A DNA stretch of 64,000 nt from CAWCKS01 sp963763485 (GCA_963763485.1 CAVXOW010000003.1:62001-126000); one strand, 5' to 3'. Shown: positions 26,824 through 35,683, counted from the stretch's first letter. Notes: generated by a model from the letters alone, not told the origin. Numbers and translations: made by a program.

Positions 26824-27348
26824 ATGACCTTCTCGTGTCCTCGATCCGACCCATGAGAAAGCAGCCGCTGGTATCAAGCTCGCGCCTCGGCCTCCATCGC
26901 TTGTCGGGAAGACTGTCGGCTTCATTTCGAACGGCAAAGAAGGGACGAAGGGCTTCTTTGCGGAGCTCGAGCGTGGTCTGCGCGAACAGCTCGGTGTCGG
27001 AGAGATCGTCTGGCGGACAAAGTCGAACTACAGCGCACCGGCAGACACCATATCGTCGACGAGATCAAGCGCTGGCAGGCCGTCATTACCGGGGTCGGCG
27101 ATTGAGGCAGCTGCTCATCGTGCAGTCTGCACGACGCCATCACAGCTGAACGACAGGGAGTGCCGGCCATCGGCGTCATGACCGAGCGTTTCGCGAGCGC
27201 GGCCGAGTTGATGAGCCGAGCGCTTGGCATGCCCGGCTATGAGTTTGCCGTGATCGATCACCCGATCAGCAGCGCTTCGCCGGAACAACTCGCCGACTAC
27301 GCGCATCGCGTCGTTGAACAAGCGCGCCGCCTCCTGCTGTGCCCGTAG
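26824..27348 (+). CDS. UGSC-family selenoprotein (in-frame UGA as Sec), two frameshifts
   Basis: From ATG 26824 (GAGGGAAG upstream) the protein reads LDPTHEKAAAGIKLAPRP, then KTVGFISNGKEGTKGFFAEL, then EIVWRTKSNYSAPAD. After a one-base loss near 27047 it continues IVDEIKRWQAVITGVGD. The next codon is TGA (27103-27105), followed by GGC AGC TGC, so the motif is U-G-S-C. The same frame runs on without break to TAG 27348 (SLHDAITAERQGVPAIGV...). A SECIS-like hairpin follows the UGA at the right distance. UGSC proteins are a known thiol/selenol family of unknown reaction. An extra base near 26827 also shifts the frame. A nonsense mutation in a decayed gene is the alternative. Confidence 0.75.
27118..27134 (+). 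promoter_or_regulatory. Bacterial SECIS-like hairpin
   Basis: TCGTGCA-GTC-TGCACGA forms a perfect 7-bp stem with a GUC loop. The loop begins 20 bases after the last base of the UGA. From memory, the E. coli fdhF SECIS has the closely similar apex GCAGGUCUGCAC at nearly the same distance; here one G of the loop is absent. SelB binds such loops to deliver selenocysteyl-tRNA. Confidence 0.6.
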
Positions 27349-27355
27349 AGGGAGG

Positions 27356-28606
27356 TTACGCAGGCTTCAGCAGCACGTGACGCTTGCGGCCGAGCGACAG
27401 CTTGATCACGCCCTCGACGAGGTTGTCCCGCGTCAGCAGCATACGCTCGTCGCTCACCGGTGTGTCGTTGATGCGGACACCGCCGGCCTTGATCTGGCGG
27501 CGACCTTCGCCGTTCGACCCGACGAGGCCGGCGCGCACCAGCGCATTCAGCAGGCCGACTCCCGCTTGCAGCTCGCTGCGCGCAAGCATCACGGTCGGCA
27601 GGTTGGTGGCGAGATCGCCTTGCTCGAAGGTGCGTCGCGCGGTGTCCGCGGCCTCATCGGCCGCCGCGCGGCCGTGCAGCATCGCAGTCACTTCGGTTGC
27701 GAGGATCTTCTTGGCTTCGTTGATGTCTTGGTCCTTCAGCGCCGCCAGCCGTTCGATGTCATCGAGCGGCAGCGTCGTGAACAGCTTCAGGAAGCGCGCG
27801 ACGTCGGCGTCCTCGGTATTGCGCCAGAATTGCCAGTAGTCGTAGGGGCTCAACAGGTCGGCGTTGAGCCAGACCGCGCCGGCCGCGGTCTTGCCCATCT
27901 TGGCCCCGGATGACGTCGTGAGCAGCGGCGTCGTCAACGCATAAAGCTGATGCGTGCCCATGCGGCGGCCGAGATCGACGCCATTGACGATGTTGCCCCA
28001 CTGGTCGGAGCCGCCCATCTGCAGGTTGCAACCATAGCGCCGCGCCAACTCGACGAAGTCGTAGGATTGCAGGATCATGTAGTTGAATTCGATGAACGAC
28101 AGCTCCTGGTCGCGGTCGAGCCGCAGCTTGACCAAATCCATCGTCAGCATTCGGTTGACCGAGAAATGACGGCCAATGTCGCGCAGCATCTCGATGTAAT
28201 TCAACGCGGTCAGCCATTCGGCATTGTCGGGCATGACCGCGTCGGCCTTGCCGTCGCCGAATTTGAGGAATTTCGAGAACACGCCCTTGATGCTGTTCTT
28301 GTTGGCCTCGATCTCCTCGATCGTCAGCAGCTTGCGGCTCTCGTCGCGGCCGGAGGGGTCGCCGACGCGCGTTGTCCCGCCGCCCATCAGCGCGATCGGC
28401 TTGTTGCCGGCCTGCTGCAGCCAGTACAGCATCATGATCTGGATCAGCGATCCGATGTGCAGCGAGGACGCGGTGCAATCGAACCCGATATAGCCGGTGG
28501 CCTTGCCCTTCGCGGCAAGCGCGTCGAGGCCGGCTGCATCCGACATCTGATGGATGAAGCCGCGTGTTTGCAGAACGTTGAGAAAATCGGACTTAAATGT
28601 GCTCAT
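27356..28606 (-). CDS. tyrS: Tyrosyl-tRNA synthetase
   Basis: The 416-residue class I synthetase starts at ATG 28606 (MSTFKSDFLN). It shows the HIGH motif as HIGS (residues 50-53), the tyrosine-binding segment GYIGFDCTASS, QMGGSDQWGN (about 196-205) and the KMSKS loop as KMGKT (236-240). A C-terminal S4-like RNA-binding domain follows (GRRQIKAGGVRINDTPV). It charges tRNA-Tyr with tyrosine in the cytosol. Length and motifs are normal and the frame is intact. It is divergent from anmK with a 100-base promoter region between them. Confidence 0.97.
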   Translation of the reverse strand: MSTFKSDFLNVLQTRGFIHQMSDAAGLDALAAKGKATGYIGFDCTASSLHIGSLIQIMMLYWLQQAGNKPIALMGGGTTRVGDPSGRDESRKLLTIEEIEANKNSIKGVFSKFLKFGDGKADAVMPDNAEWLTALNYIEMLRDIGRHFSVNRMLTMDLVKLRLDRDQELSFIEFNYMILQSYDFVELARRYGCNLQMGGSDQWGNIVNGVDLGRRMGTHQLYALTTPLLTTSSGAKMGKTAAGAVWLNADLLSPYDYWQFWRNTEDADVARFLKLFTTLPLDDIERLAALKDQDINEAKKILATEVTAMLHGRAAADEAADTARRTFEQGDLATNLPTVMLARSELQAGVGLLNALVRAGLVGSNGEGRRQIKAGGVRINDTPVSDERMLLTRDNLVEGVIKLSLGRKRHVLLKPA

Positions 28607-28707
28607 TTCGTCGAGCGATCGCGCGCGCCGCTTGGTATGATCCAAAGGTCGCGACCGTTTAACAGGTCGTCGGCGCAATTCAAAGGCGGGAACGGGATTT
28701 GGAGGTC

Positions 28708-29802
28708 ATGAAAGCCATCGGCACCATGAGCGGAACGTCGATGGACGGCGTGGACGTCGCCCTGATCGAGACCGATGGCGAGCGGATCCTCTCGCTCGGT
28801 CCGTCCGGTTACCGTCCCTACAGCGAGGCCGAACGCACGACCCTGCGCCGGGCGCTTGCCGACGCGGCAAAACTGACGGCGCGCGACCAGCGGCCCGGCG
28901 CGCTCGCTGACGCCGAACGCCTTGTCACCGAGGTCCACCGCGATGCCGTCAAGCAGTTCGTCGCCGAGCACAAGATCGCGCCGGGCGACGTCACCGTGGT
29001 TGCCTTCCACGGCCAGACCGTGCTGCACCGCCCGGCGGACCGGCTCACCGTGCAGATCGGCGATGGCGCTTCTCTCGCCCGATCGCTCGGAATGCCCGTC
29101 GTGTCCGACCTGCGCGGCGCCGACGTGGCGGCCGGCGGGCAGGGCGCGCCGCTGGTGCCGGCCTATCACCGTGCGCTGGTGCGCGCGCTCAAGCGCGAAG
29201 GCCCGGTCGTTGTCGTCAACATCGGTGGCGTCGGCAATATCACCTATGTCGACGGCGATACGTTGATCGCCTGCGATACCGGTCCGGGCAATGCGCTGCT
29301 CGACGACTTCATGCTGCGGACAACCGCTTCCAGTATTGACCGTGACGGCGCGACTGCTGCACGCGGCAAGGCCGACGCGGCATGGATCGCCGGCGTGCTG
29401 GCGCAACCGTTCTTTGCCGGGCCGCCGCCAAAATCGCTCGACCGCAATGATTTCGCGCACCTGAATCTTCCGGCGATGTCGATCGAGGATGGTGCAGCGA
29501 CGCTGACCGCGCTGACGGCGGCCTCGATAGCCCACATTGCGACCATGCTGCCGCGTCAGCCGAAGAGCTGGATCGTGGCCGGCGGCGGCGCCAACAATCC
29601 GACCATGATGCGCATGCTCTCAGAGCGCGTCAGCCCTGCGCGCGTCGAACGCGCTGCGGATCTCGGCTGGCAGGGCGATGCGATCGAGGCGCAGGCCTTT
29701 GGTTTTCTCGCAATTCGCAGCCTGAAAGGCCTGCCGCTGACGTTCCCGACCACAACCGGCGTGCCGGCGCCGCTCACCGGTGGGGTGCTCGCGAAACCGT
29801 GA
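28708..29802 (+). CDS. anmK: Anhydro-N-acetylmuramic acid kinase
   Basis: This 364-residue ASKHA-fold kinase starts at ATG 28708 with GGAGG six bases upstream. It carries the hallmark MSGTSMDGVDVAL (residues 7-19), VAFHGQTVLHRP, the phosphate-binding NIGGVGNITYV and the DTGPGNALLDDF loop. It converts 1,6-anhydro-MurNAc recovered from cell-wall turnover to MurNAc-6-phosphate using ATP. The frame is intact and the length is usual for the family. It is transcribed away from tyrS. Confidence 0.96.
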   Translation: MKAIGTMSGTSMDGVDVALIETDGERILSLGPSGYRPYSEAERTTLRRALADAAKLTARDQRPGALADAERLVTEVHRDAVKQFVAEHKIAPGDVTVVAFHGQTVLHRPADRLTVQIGDGASLARSLGMPVVSDLRGADVAAGGQGAPLVPAYHRALVRALKREGPVVVVNIGGVGNITYVDGDTLIACDTGPGNALLDDFMLRTTASSIDRDGATAARGKADAAWIAGVLAQPFFAGPPPKSLDRNDFAHLNLPAMSIEDGAATLTALTAASIAHIATMLPRQPKSWIVAGGGANNPTMMRMLSERVSPARVERAADLGWQGDAIEAQAFGFLAIRSLKGLPLTFPTTTGVPAPLTGGVLAKP

Positions 29803-29807
29803 GGTTC

Positions 29808-29866
29808 ATGCAGTTGCATGGACCTTGACGGATCGGGCGGCCGACGCCATTTACATGCAAGTGCAT
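29808..29866 (+). promoter_or_regulatory. Two MarR-like palindromes (ATGCA-N2-TGCAT)
   Basis: ATGCAGTTGCAT (29808-29819) and ATGCAAGTGCAT (29855-29866) are matching 12-base palindromes 47 bases apart, centre to centre. MarR-family regulators bind sites of this size and form. They precede the small gene at 29885 and the GST gene at 30022, so they may control that pair. No MarR gene is seen nearby. Confidence 0.4.
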
Positions 29867-29884
29867 TGAATTGACCGGCCCCCG

Positions 29885-30004
29885 ATGCTAAACGCCGAAA
29901 CCGTTGAATACGCCGTTCTCCTGATCCGCTCCGCGGAGGGCTACGCGCGCCTCGTGCGCTGCAAGCTCATGCGGAAGGTGAAGCCTGACTACGTCTGCCG
30001 TTGA
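29885..30004 (+). CDS. Possible small basic protein, 39 aa
   Basis: An ATG at 29885 opens a 39-residue frame (MLNAETVEYAVLLIRSAEGY) with a basic C-terminal part (RCKLMRKVKPDYVCR) and two Cys. It ends 17 bases before the GST start. No clear ribosome binding site is seen. It could be a leader peptide or the start of a lost gene. The helical, charged content is protein-like, but confidence is low. Confidence 0.3.
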   Translation: MLNAETVEYAVLLIRSAEGYARLVRCKLMRKVKPDYVCR

Positions 30005-30021
30005 GATCCAGGAAGAACGCG

Positions 30022-30696
30022 ATGCCGAAGCTCAAGCTGATCAGCCACAAGCTTTGCCCCTATGTGCAGCGCGCCGTGATCGCGCTGACCGAGAAGGGCG
30101 TGCCGTTCGAGCGGATCGACATCGATCTCGCCAACAAGCCGGACTGGTTCCTGAAAATTTCGCCGCTCGGCAAGACGCCGGTGCTGCTGGTCGATGACAC
30201 TGCAATCTTCGAGTCGGCAGTGATCCTGGAATACCTCGAGGAGACCCAGCCCAATCCGCTACACCCGAGCGCGCCCTTGAAGCGCGCCGAGCATCGCGGC
30301 TGGATCGAGTTCGGCTCGGCAGTGCTGAACGACATCGCCGGCTTCTACGGCGCGAAGGACAAGGCCGCGTTCGACGCCAAGATCGCCGCGCTCGCCGAAA
30401 AGTTTGCGCGGCTGGAGGCACGTGTAGCCGCTGCGCCGTGGTTCGAAGGCGAGAAATTCTCGCTGGTCGATGCGGTTTTCGGCCCGGTGTTGCGTTATTT
30501 CGATGTGTTCGACGGGATCGGCGATTTCGGCATTCTCGCGGGCAAGCCGAAGGTAGCTGCGTGGCGCAAAGCGCTGGCGCAACGGCCGTCGGTCGCCGCT
30601 GCTGTGAGTGCCGATTATGCGGCGCTGCTGCGCGATTTCATCGAGCGGCGCAATTCGCATTTGTCCGATCTGCAGCGCAACCGCGTGGCGGCCTGA
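30022..30696 (+). CDS. Glutathione S-transferase
   Basis: The 224-residue cytosolic protein starts at ATG 30022 behind CAGGAAGAA. The thioredoxin-fold N-terminal domain has the active-site CPYVQR (Cys12), the cis-Pro segment LGKTPVLLVDD, and ESAVILEYLEE, which binds the glutathione gamma-glutamyl group. An all-helical C-terminal domain follows (WFEGEKFSLVDAVFGPVLRY). Cys in the CPY position suggests an omega- or beta-like enzyme that reduces or conjugates with glutathione. The substrate is unknown. Confidence 0.92.
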   Translation: MPKLKLISHKLCPYVQRAVIALTEKGVPFERIDIDLANKPDWFLKISPLGKTPVLLVDDTAIFESAVILEYLEETQPNPLHPSAPLKRAEHRGWIEFGSAVLNDIAGFYGAKDKAAFDAKIAALAEKFARLEARVAAAPWFEGEKFSLVDAVFGPVLRYFDVFDGIGDFGILAGKPKVAAWRKALAQRPSVAAAVSADYAALLRDFIERRNSHLSDLQRNRVAA

Positions 30697-30732
30697 CACC
30701 AGAAAATCCGCCATCCCGCCGCGACAATGCTA

Positions 30733-30761
30733 AAAGACCTTCGCGACTGCCGAAGGTCTTT
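30733..30761 (+). promoter_or_regulatory. Hairpin covering the ribosome binding site of the MFS gene
   Basis: AAAGACCTTCG pairs with CGAAGGTCTTT over 11 bp with a 7-base loop. The 3' arm contains GAAGG, the only Shine-Dalgarno sequence for the ATG at 30763. The hairpin could terminate the GST transcript or gate translation of the transporter. Confidence 0.6.
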
Positions 30762-30762
30762 A

Positions 30763-31962
30763 ATGAACAACAAGAAACTCCTCTGGATCCTCGTCGTTCT
30801 TGCGGTCACGCAAGTCATCGGGTGGGGGACGATCAGTTTGCCGGCGGTGATCGGCGAGCAGCTTTCGCGCGACATCGGGCTCAGCCTGCCGCTGGTGTTT
30901 GCTGGCTCGACCACGATGCTCGTGGTCACCGGCATTACTGCGCTGCTGCTGAGTAACGCCTTCGTCGGCTACGGCGCCCGCCTCGTCATGGCGGCGGGTT
31001 CAGTGATTGCCGCGTTCGGTTTCCTGATTCTCGCCAACGCCGCCGGTCCGATCACCTATTTTCTGGCCTGGGTGATCCTCGGCATCTCCGGCGCGGCGAC
31101 ATTAAGCACCGCGTCCTACGTCTTCCTCAATGAAGTCGCCGGCGCTGCGGCCAAGCGACCGATCAGCGCGCTGATGCTGGTGACCGGCCTGTCGTCGAGC
31201 ATTTTCTGGCCAATCACCGCGGCGTTGACGGGGACGTGGGGCTGGCGTCCGACGATGCTGGCCTACGCGGGACTGATGGTTTTTGTCTGCTTTCCGCTTT
31301 ACCTGTTCGGACTTCCCGCACGGCACACTTTGGCTGGGGATCGCGCGGCGGCTTCAACGTCGGCCGCACGCGTGATGGCGCCGGGAAAGATCGTATTCCT
31401 GCTGCTCGCTTCGGCGGTGACGATCAACGGCTTCGTCAGCTGGGGCTTTTCGTCGATCGTTATCCAGCTCTTGCGCACGATGGGCACGGGCGACGCCCGC
31501 GCCATCCAACTCGGCTCGCTGCTTGGCGTGATGCAGGTCAGCGCTCGGGCGCTCGATTACCTTGGTGGTGCGCGGTGGGACGGCCTCACCACCGGACTGA
31601 TCGCGGCAGCCGTCTTGCCGGTCAGCTTTCTCCTGCTGATGATCGGCGGCCCCGCGGAGTACGCCGTGTTCGGCTTTCTCGCGCTTTACGGCATGTCGAA
31701 CGGCATCATGACCGTGGCGCGCGCTACCATGCCGCTGGTGTTCTACGATCAGGCCGACTACGCGCGCGCCGCCTCGCGCATTGCGTTCCCGCAGAGTTTG
31801 CTGTCGGCGGCCGCGCCGCCGATCCTGGTGTCAGTCCTGACGCAGTCCGGCGGAAATGCAGTGCTGACGATCGGCGTCGTCTGTACGCTGGTGTCACTGG
31901 CGCTGTTGGGGACACTGACGTTCATGCACCGCAGGGCGGCGGCGCGTCTCAGCGAGGCCTAG
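30763..31962 (+). CDS. MFS transporter
   Basis: The 399-residue protein from ATG 30763 (MNNKKLLWILVV) has about twelve predicted membrane helices and a short central loop (residues about 190-215). The usual motif A after helix 2 is weak (AFVGYGARLVMAAG), which suggests a divergent subfamily. MFS proteins of this form move small organic solutes; nothing here shows direction or substrate. Its start codon lies directly after a strong hairpin. The 3' end overlaps the convergent hydrolase gene by four bases. Confidence 0.85.
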   Translation: MNNKKLLWILVVLAVTQVIGWGTISLPAVIGEQLSRDIGLSLPLVFAGSTTMLVVTGITALLLSNAFVGYGARLVMAAGSVIAAFGFLILANAAGPITYFLAWVILGISGAATLSTASYVFLNEVAGAAAKRPISALMLVTGLSSSIFWPITAALTGTWGWRPTMLAYAGLMVFVCFPLYLFGLPARHTLAGDRAAASTSAARVMAPGKIVFLLLASAVTINGFVSWGFSSIVIQLLRTMGTGDARAIQLGSLLGVMQVSARALDYLGGARWDGLTTGLIAAAVLPVSFLLLMIGGPAEYAVFGFLALYGMSNGIMTVARATMPLVFYDQADYARAASRIAFPQSLLSAAAPPILVSVLTQSGGNAVLTIGVVCTLVSLALLGTLTFMHRRAAARLSEA

Positions 31963-32606
31963 CGGACGTTCGCCAGCCGCATGTCCAGATAGGTGGTCAC
32001 CGATTCCATCAGCGGTTCGAGCTTGGCGTCGAAGAAGTGGTTGGCGCCCGGGATGATGTTCTGGTCGATCACGATGCCCTTTTGCGTCTTCAGCTTTTCG
32101 ACCAGCGTGGTGATGTCCTTCGATGGCGCCACCGCATCACGTTCGCCGTGCACGATCAGGCCCGACGAGGGGCAGGGCGCAAGGAACGAGAAGTCGTAGA
32201 GGTTCGCGGGCGGTGCGATCGAGATAAAACCCTCGATCTCGGGGCGGCGCATCAAGAGCTGCATGCCGATCCAGGCACCGAACGAAAAACCGGCGATCCA
32301 GCAGGCGCGAGCTTCCGGGTTGATCATCTGCGCCCAGTCGAGGGCTGCCGCCGCGTCGGACAATTCGCCGACGCCATGGTCGAACGAGCCCTGGCTCCGA
32401 CCCACGCCGCGGAAGTTGAACCGCAGCACCGAGAACCCGCGCGCAACGAATGCGTAGTAGCACTGGTAGACGATCTGGTGGTTCATGGTGCCGCCGAATT
32501 GCGGGTGCGGATGCAGCACCATCGCGATCGGCGCATTCTTCTGCTTGGCGGGATGATAGCGCCCCTCGAGGCGGCCGGCCGGGCCGGTAAAGATCACTTC
32601 AGGCAT
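31959..32606 (-). CDS. Alpha/beta hydrolase
   Basis: The 215-residue protein starts MPEVIFTGPAGRLEG at ATG 32606. It shows an oxyanion-type HPHPQFGGTMNH block, FNFRGVGRSQGSFDHG, the nucleophile elbow GFSFGAW, the acid in HGERDAVAP and the catalytic His in GANHFFDAKL. This compact group includes cytosolic esterases of poorly defined substrate. A conserved start, intact triad and normal length support a working enzyme. Divergent from the cysteine desulfurase gene and convergent with the MFS gene. Confidence 0.88.
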   Translation of the reverse strand: MPEVIFTGPAGRLEGRYHPAKQKNAPIAMVLHPHPQFGGTMNHQIVYQCYYAFVARGFSVLRFNFRGVGRSQGSFDHGVGELSDAAAALDWAQMINPEARACWIAGFSFGAWIGMQLLMRRPEIEGFISIAPPANLYDFSFLAPCPSSGLIVHGERDAVAPSKDITTLVEKLKTQKGIVIDQNIIPGANHFFDAKLEPLMESVTTYLDMRLANVR

Positions 32607-32912
32607 TAAGACCTCGGGAAATGGCTCGCCGGCGCTCTTGGTCTGGCGCGCGAGGCGAAGCCTCAGTGAAGCTGGATCCGGACTTTGGCGTGCTAAAGGG
32701 CGTTCGGAGTTGCGCCTTCTTGCATGAGGCAGTGGGCAAAAAGCAAGCTTTTCGTGGCCGCGGCGTCGCCAACGTTACACATTCGCTGGCAGGCTTAACG
32801 ATATGGTTTCCTTTGGAAATCTTTGCTCAATCTGCTAGCGCAGGGATTGCCTGCAGCCCGCCCGCCAGAGTGGTATTGGGGGCGGGTAACGGGTTCACCT
32901 TAAGGATCACGC
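32607..32912. other. Divergent promoter region of the suf operon
   Basis: This 306-base gap separates the hydrolase gene (minus) from the first gene of the Fe-S operon (plus). I see no gene. A small palindrome TTTCC-TTT-GGAAA lies at 32807-32819 and AAGGATC precedes the GTG at 32913. Iron- or redox-responsive control is expected for such operons, but I could not match a known box. Confidence 0.5.
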
Positions 32913-34055
32913 GTGCCCGAACGCGTCTATCTCGACTGGAATGCGACGGCGCCGCTGCGCGACCAAGTGCGCACAGCGATGGTTGCCGCATTCGATCTCG
33001 CCGGTAATCCATCATCGATTCATCTCGAGGGCCGCGCCGCGCGGAAGCTCATCGAGGACGCAAGGCATCAGCTTGCCGCCGCACTCGGCGCCGAGTCGCG
33101 CAACGTGGTCTTCACCTCAGGTGGCACCGAAGCGAATGTGCTGCCGCTGCAGCCCGGCCTGAAAACCCCCGGCGGCGAACTGCTGCGTCGGCTCGTCGTG
33201 TCCGCCATCGAGCACGTCTCGGTATTGTCGGGCGGGCAGTTTTTTCCGCGTGAAAAAATTGAGCTTGCGCCGGTGACGTCAGACGGCGTTGTCGATTTCG
33301 ACCGACTGCGCGCGCTGCTGTCGGCTCAGCCGCCGGCGCTGGTCTCGGTCATGCTCGCCAACAACGAAACCGGCGTCATCCAGCCGATCGGCGAGATCGC
33401 TGACATCGTTCACGAAGCGGGCGGATTGCTGCACGTCGATGCGGTGCAAGCGCTCGGCAAGATCCCGATCGATATCCGCGCACTCGGCGTGGACCTTGTC
33501 TCAGTCTCCGCGCACAAGCTTGGCGGCCCAAAGGGCGTCGGCGCGGTCGCGCTCGCTCACGATTTGCCGAGCTTCGCGCCGCTGCTCCGAGGCGGCGGCC
33601 AGGAGCGCAACCGTCGTGCGGGAACCGAGAACGTGGTCGGCATCGCCGGGTTTGGCGCCGCGGTCGCGGCAGCGCTACCTGCGCTCGCCAGCGAAATGAA
33701 CCGCCTGACCCATTTGCGGAACCGGCTGGAGGCTGGTCTTACGGCGGTCGCCGACGTCGCGATCTTCGGCGCGAATGCACCGCGACTGCCGAATACAACG
33801 TTATTCGCCGCGCCGGGAGTACGCGCCGAGACCGCCGTCATTGCCTTCGACCTCGAGGGGGTTGCGGTGTCGTCAGGTTCCGCATGTTCCTCCGGTAAGG
33901 TTACGCCGTCGCACGTCTTGAAGGCCATGCAGGTCCGGCCTGACCTGGTGCAGGGTGCAATCCGGCTCAGTAGCGGCTATTTGACCTCGGAAGCCGACAT
34001 CGAGCGCTGCCTGGAGGCTTGGAGAAAGCTCCGCGGTGTATTAGGTAAAGGCTGA
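32913..34055 (+). CDS. Cysteine desulfurase, IscS/NifS type (suf operon leader)
   Basis: This 380-residue PLP enzyme starts at GTG 32913 behind AAGGAT. It has VYLDWNATAPLRDQV, VFTSGGTEANVL and HVDAVQALGKIPID. The PLP lysine is Lys202 in SAHKLGGPKG, and the sulfur-carrying Cys325 lies in SSGSACSSGKVTPSHV. The long SSGSACSSG loop marks the class I (IscS/NifS) group, unlike the SufS gene further on. It removes sulfur from cysteine as persulfide for Fe-S cluster or tRNA thiolation. Placement ahead of sufB is common in Rhizobiales, so the operon has two desulfurases of different class. Confidence 0.93.
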   Translation: MPERVYLDWNATAPLRDQVRTAMVAAFDLAGNPSSIHLEGRAARKLIEDARHQLAAALGAESRNVVFTSGGTEANVLPLQPGLKTPGGELLRRLVVSAIEHVSVLSGGQFFPREKIELAPVTSDGVVDFDRLRALLSAQPPALVSVMLANNETGVIQPIGEIADIVHEAGGLLHVDAVQALGKIPIDIRALGVDLVSVSAHKLGGPKGVGAVALAHDLPSFAPLLRGGGQERNRRAGTENVVGIAGFGAAVAAALPALASEMNRLTHLRNRLEAGLTAVADVAIFGANAPRLPNTTLFAAPGVRAETAVIAFDLEGVAVSSGSACSSGKVTPSHVLKAMQVRPDLVQGAIRLSSGYLTSEADIERCLEAWRKLRGVLGKG

Positions 34056-34164
34056 CGAAACAGTCATTGAATGGTTCTAAGTCTCGCGTCTGGCGCGAAA
34101 TTTGGCTTGGAACAACTTGAAAGCGATCCACTGCGGTCCTTGAAACCGCAAGCGGGAGACGAGA

Positions 34165-35683
34165 ATGCCGGCTGTCCAGGAGACGGTCGATCGGGTGCGC
34201 CGGATCGACGTCGACCAATACCGATATGGATTCGAGACACTGATCGAATCCGAGAAGGCGCCAAAGGGCCTCTCGGAGGACACTGTTCGTTTCATCTCGG
34301 CCAAGAAAAACGAACCTGCGTGGATGCTGGAGTGGCGGCTCGAGGCGTATCGCCGCTGGCTGACCATGACCGAGCCGAGCTGGGCGCGCGTCCACTATCC
34401 GAAGATCGACTATCAGGACCTCTACTATTACTCGGCGCCGAAGCCGAAGAAGACCATCGGTTCGCTCGACGAGATCGATCCCGAAATTCTCAAGACCTAC
34501 GAGAAGCTCGGCATTCCCTTGCGCGAGGTTGCGGTGCTGGAAGGCGTCGTGAAGCCCAAGGAAAACAGCGCGGGCGAAGAGGGCGAGGCGGGTGCGCCGG
34601 CGCGGCGCGTTGCGGTCGACGCGGTGTTCAATTCCGTTTCGGTTGCGACCACGTTCAAGGAAGAGCTGATGAAGGCCGGCGTGATCTTCATGCCGATCTC
34701 CGAAGCCATCCGCGAGCACCCGGAGCTCGTCAAGAAATATCTCGGCACCGTGGTGCCGACGTCGGACAATTACTTTGCGACGCTGAACTCGGCGGTGTTC
34801 TCCGACGGCTCGTTCGTTTACGTGCCGAAGGGCGTGCGCTGCCCGATGGAGCTCTCGACCTACTTCCGCATCAATGAGCGCAACACCGGCCAGTTCGAGC
34901 GCACGCTGATCATCGCCGACGAAGGCGCCTACGTCAGCTACCTCGAAGGCTGCACCGCGCCGCAGCGCGACGAGAACCAGCTGCATGCCGCGGTGGTCGA
35001 ACTCGTCACGCTCGATGACGCCGAGATCAAGTATTCGACGGTGCAGAACTGGTATCCCGGCGACGCCGAGGGCAAGGGCGGCATCTTCAACTTCGTCACC
35101 AAGCGCGGCGACTGCCGCGGCAAGAACTCGAAGATTTCCTGGACCCAGGTCGAGACCGGCTCGGCCATCACCTGGAAATATCCGAGCTGCATTCTGCGCG
35201 GCGACAATTCGCGCGGCGAATTCTACTCGATCGCGATCTCGAACGGCTATCAGCAGGTCGACAGCGGCACCAAGATGCTGCACCTCGGCAAGAACACGAC
35301 GAGCCGCATCATCTCCAAGGGTATCGCGGCCGGCAAATCGCAGAACACCTATCGCGGTCTCGTCTCGGCGCACCGCCGCGCCAGCGGCGCGCGCAACTTC
35401 ACCAACTGCGACTCGCTGCTGATCGGCGACAAGTGCGGTGCGCACACCGTGCCCTACATCGAGGCGAAGAATTCGTCCGCGGTGTTCGAGCACGAGGCGA
35501 CCACGTCGAAGATTTCCGAGGACATGCTGTTCTACTGCGTGCAGCGCGGGCTGTCGCCAGGAAGAGGCGGTGGCGCTGGTCGTCAACGGCTTCGTCAAGG
35601 ACGTGCTGCAGCAGCTGCCGATGGAGTTCGCGGTCGAGGCGCAGAAGCTGATCTCGATCTCGCTGGAAGGTTCGGTCGGCTAA
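34165..35683 (+). CDS. sufB: Fe-S assembly scaffold SufB, one frameshift
   Basis: From ATG 34165 (GGGAGA upstream) the protein matches SufB along its length: FISAKKNEPAWMLEWRLEAY, KKYLGTVVPTSDNYFATLNS, VYVPKGVRCPMELSTYFRIN and EGCTAPQRDENQLHAAVVEL. The C-terminal part LVVNGFVKDVLQQLPMEFA is in another frame because of one extra C at 35557-35558. Corrected, the protein has 505 residues, the normal size. It forms the SufBCD scaffold on which Fe-S clusters are built. As this pathway is normally essential in such bacteria, the break is most likely a sequence error. Confidence 0.94.

Noticed and set aside
26835..27149. 104-codon plus-strand frame as a separate gene
   Set aside because: It is Ser/Arg-rich and out of frame with the UGSC protein, whose conserved segments lie in the other frames.
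27160..27348. Stand-alone 62-residue gene
   Set aside because: It is in frame with the UGA and matches the C-terminus of the UGSC protein, so it is part of that gene.
32807..32819. TTTCC-TTT-GGAAA as an iron-control box for the suf operon
   Set aside because: It does not match the Irr, RirA or IscR motifs I know and is short enough to occur by chance.
33967..35598. Open frame of 543 codons on the minus strand
   Set aside because: It is antisense to sufB and has shadow-type composition. SufB is certain on the plus strand.
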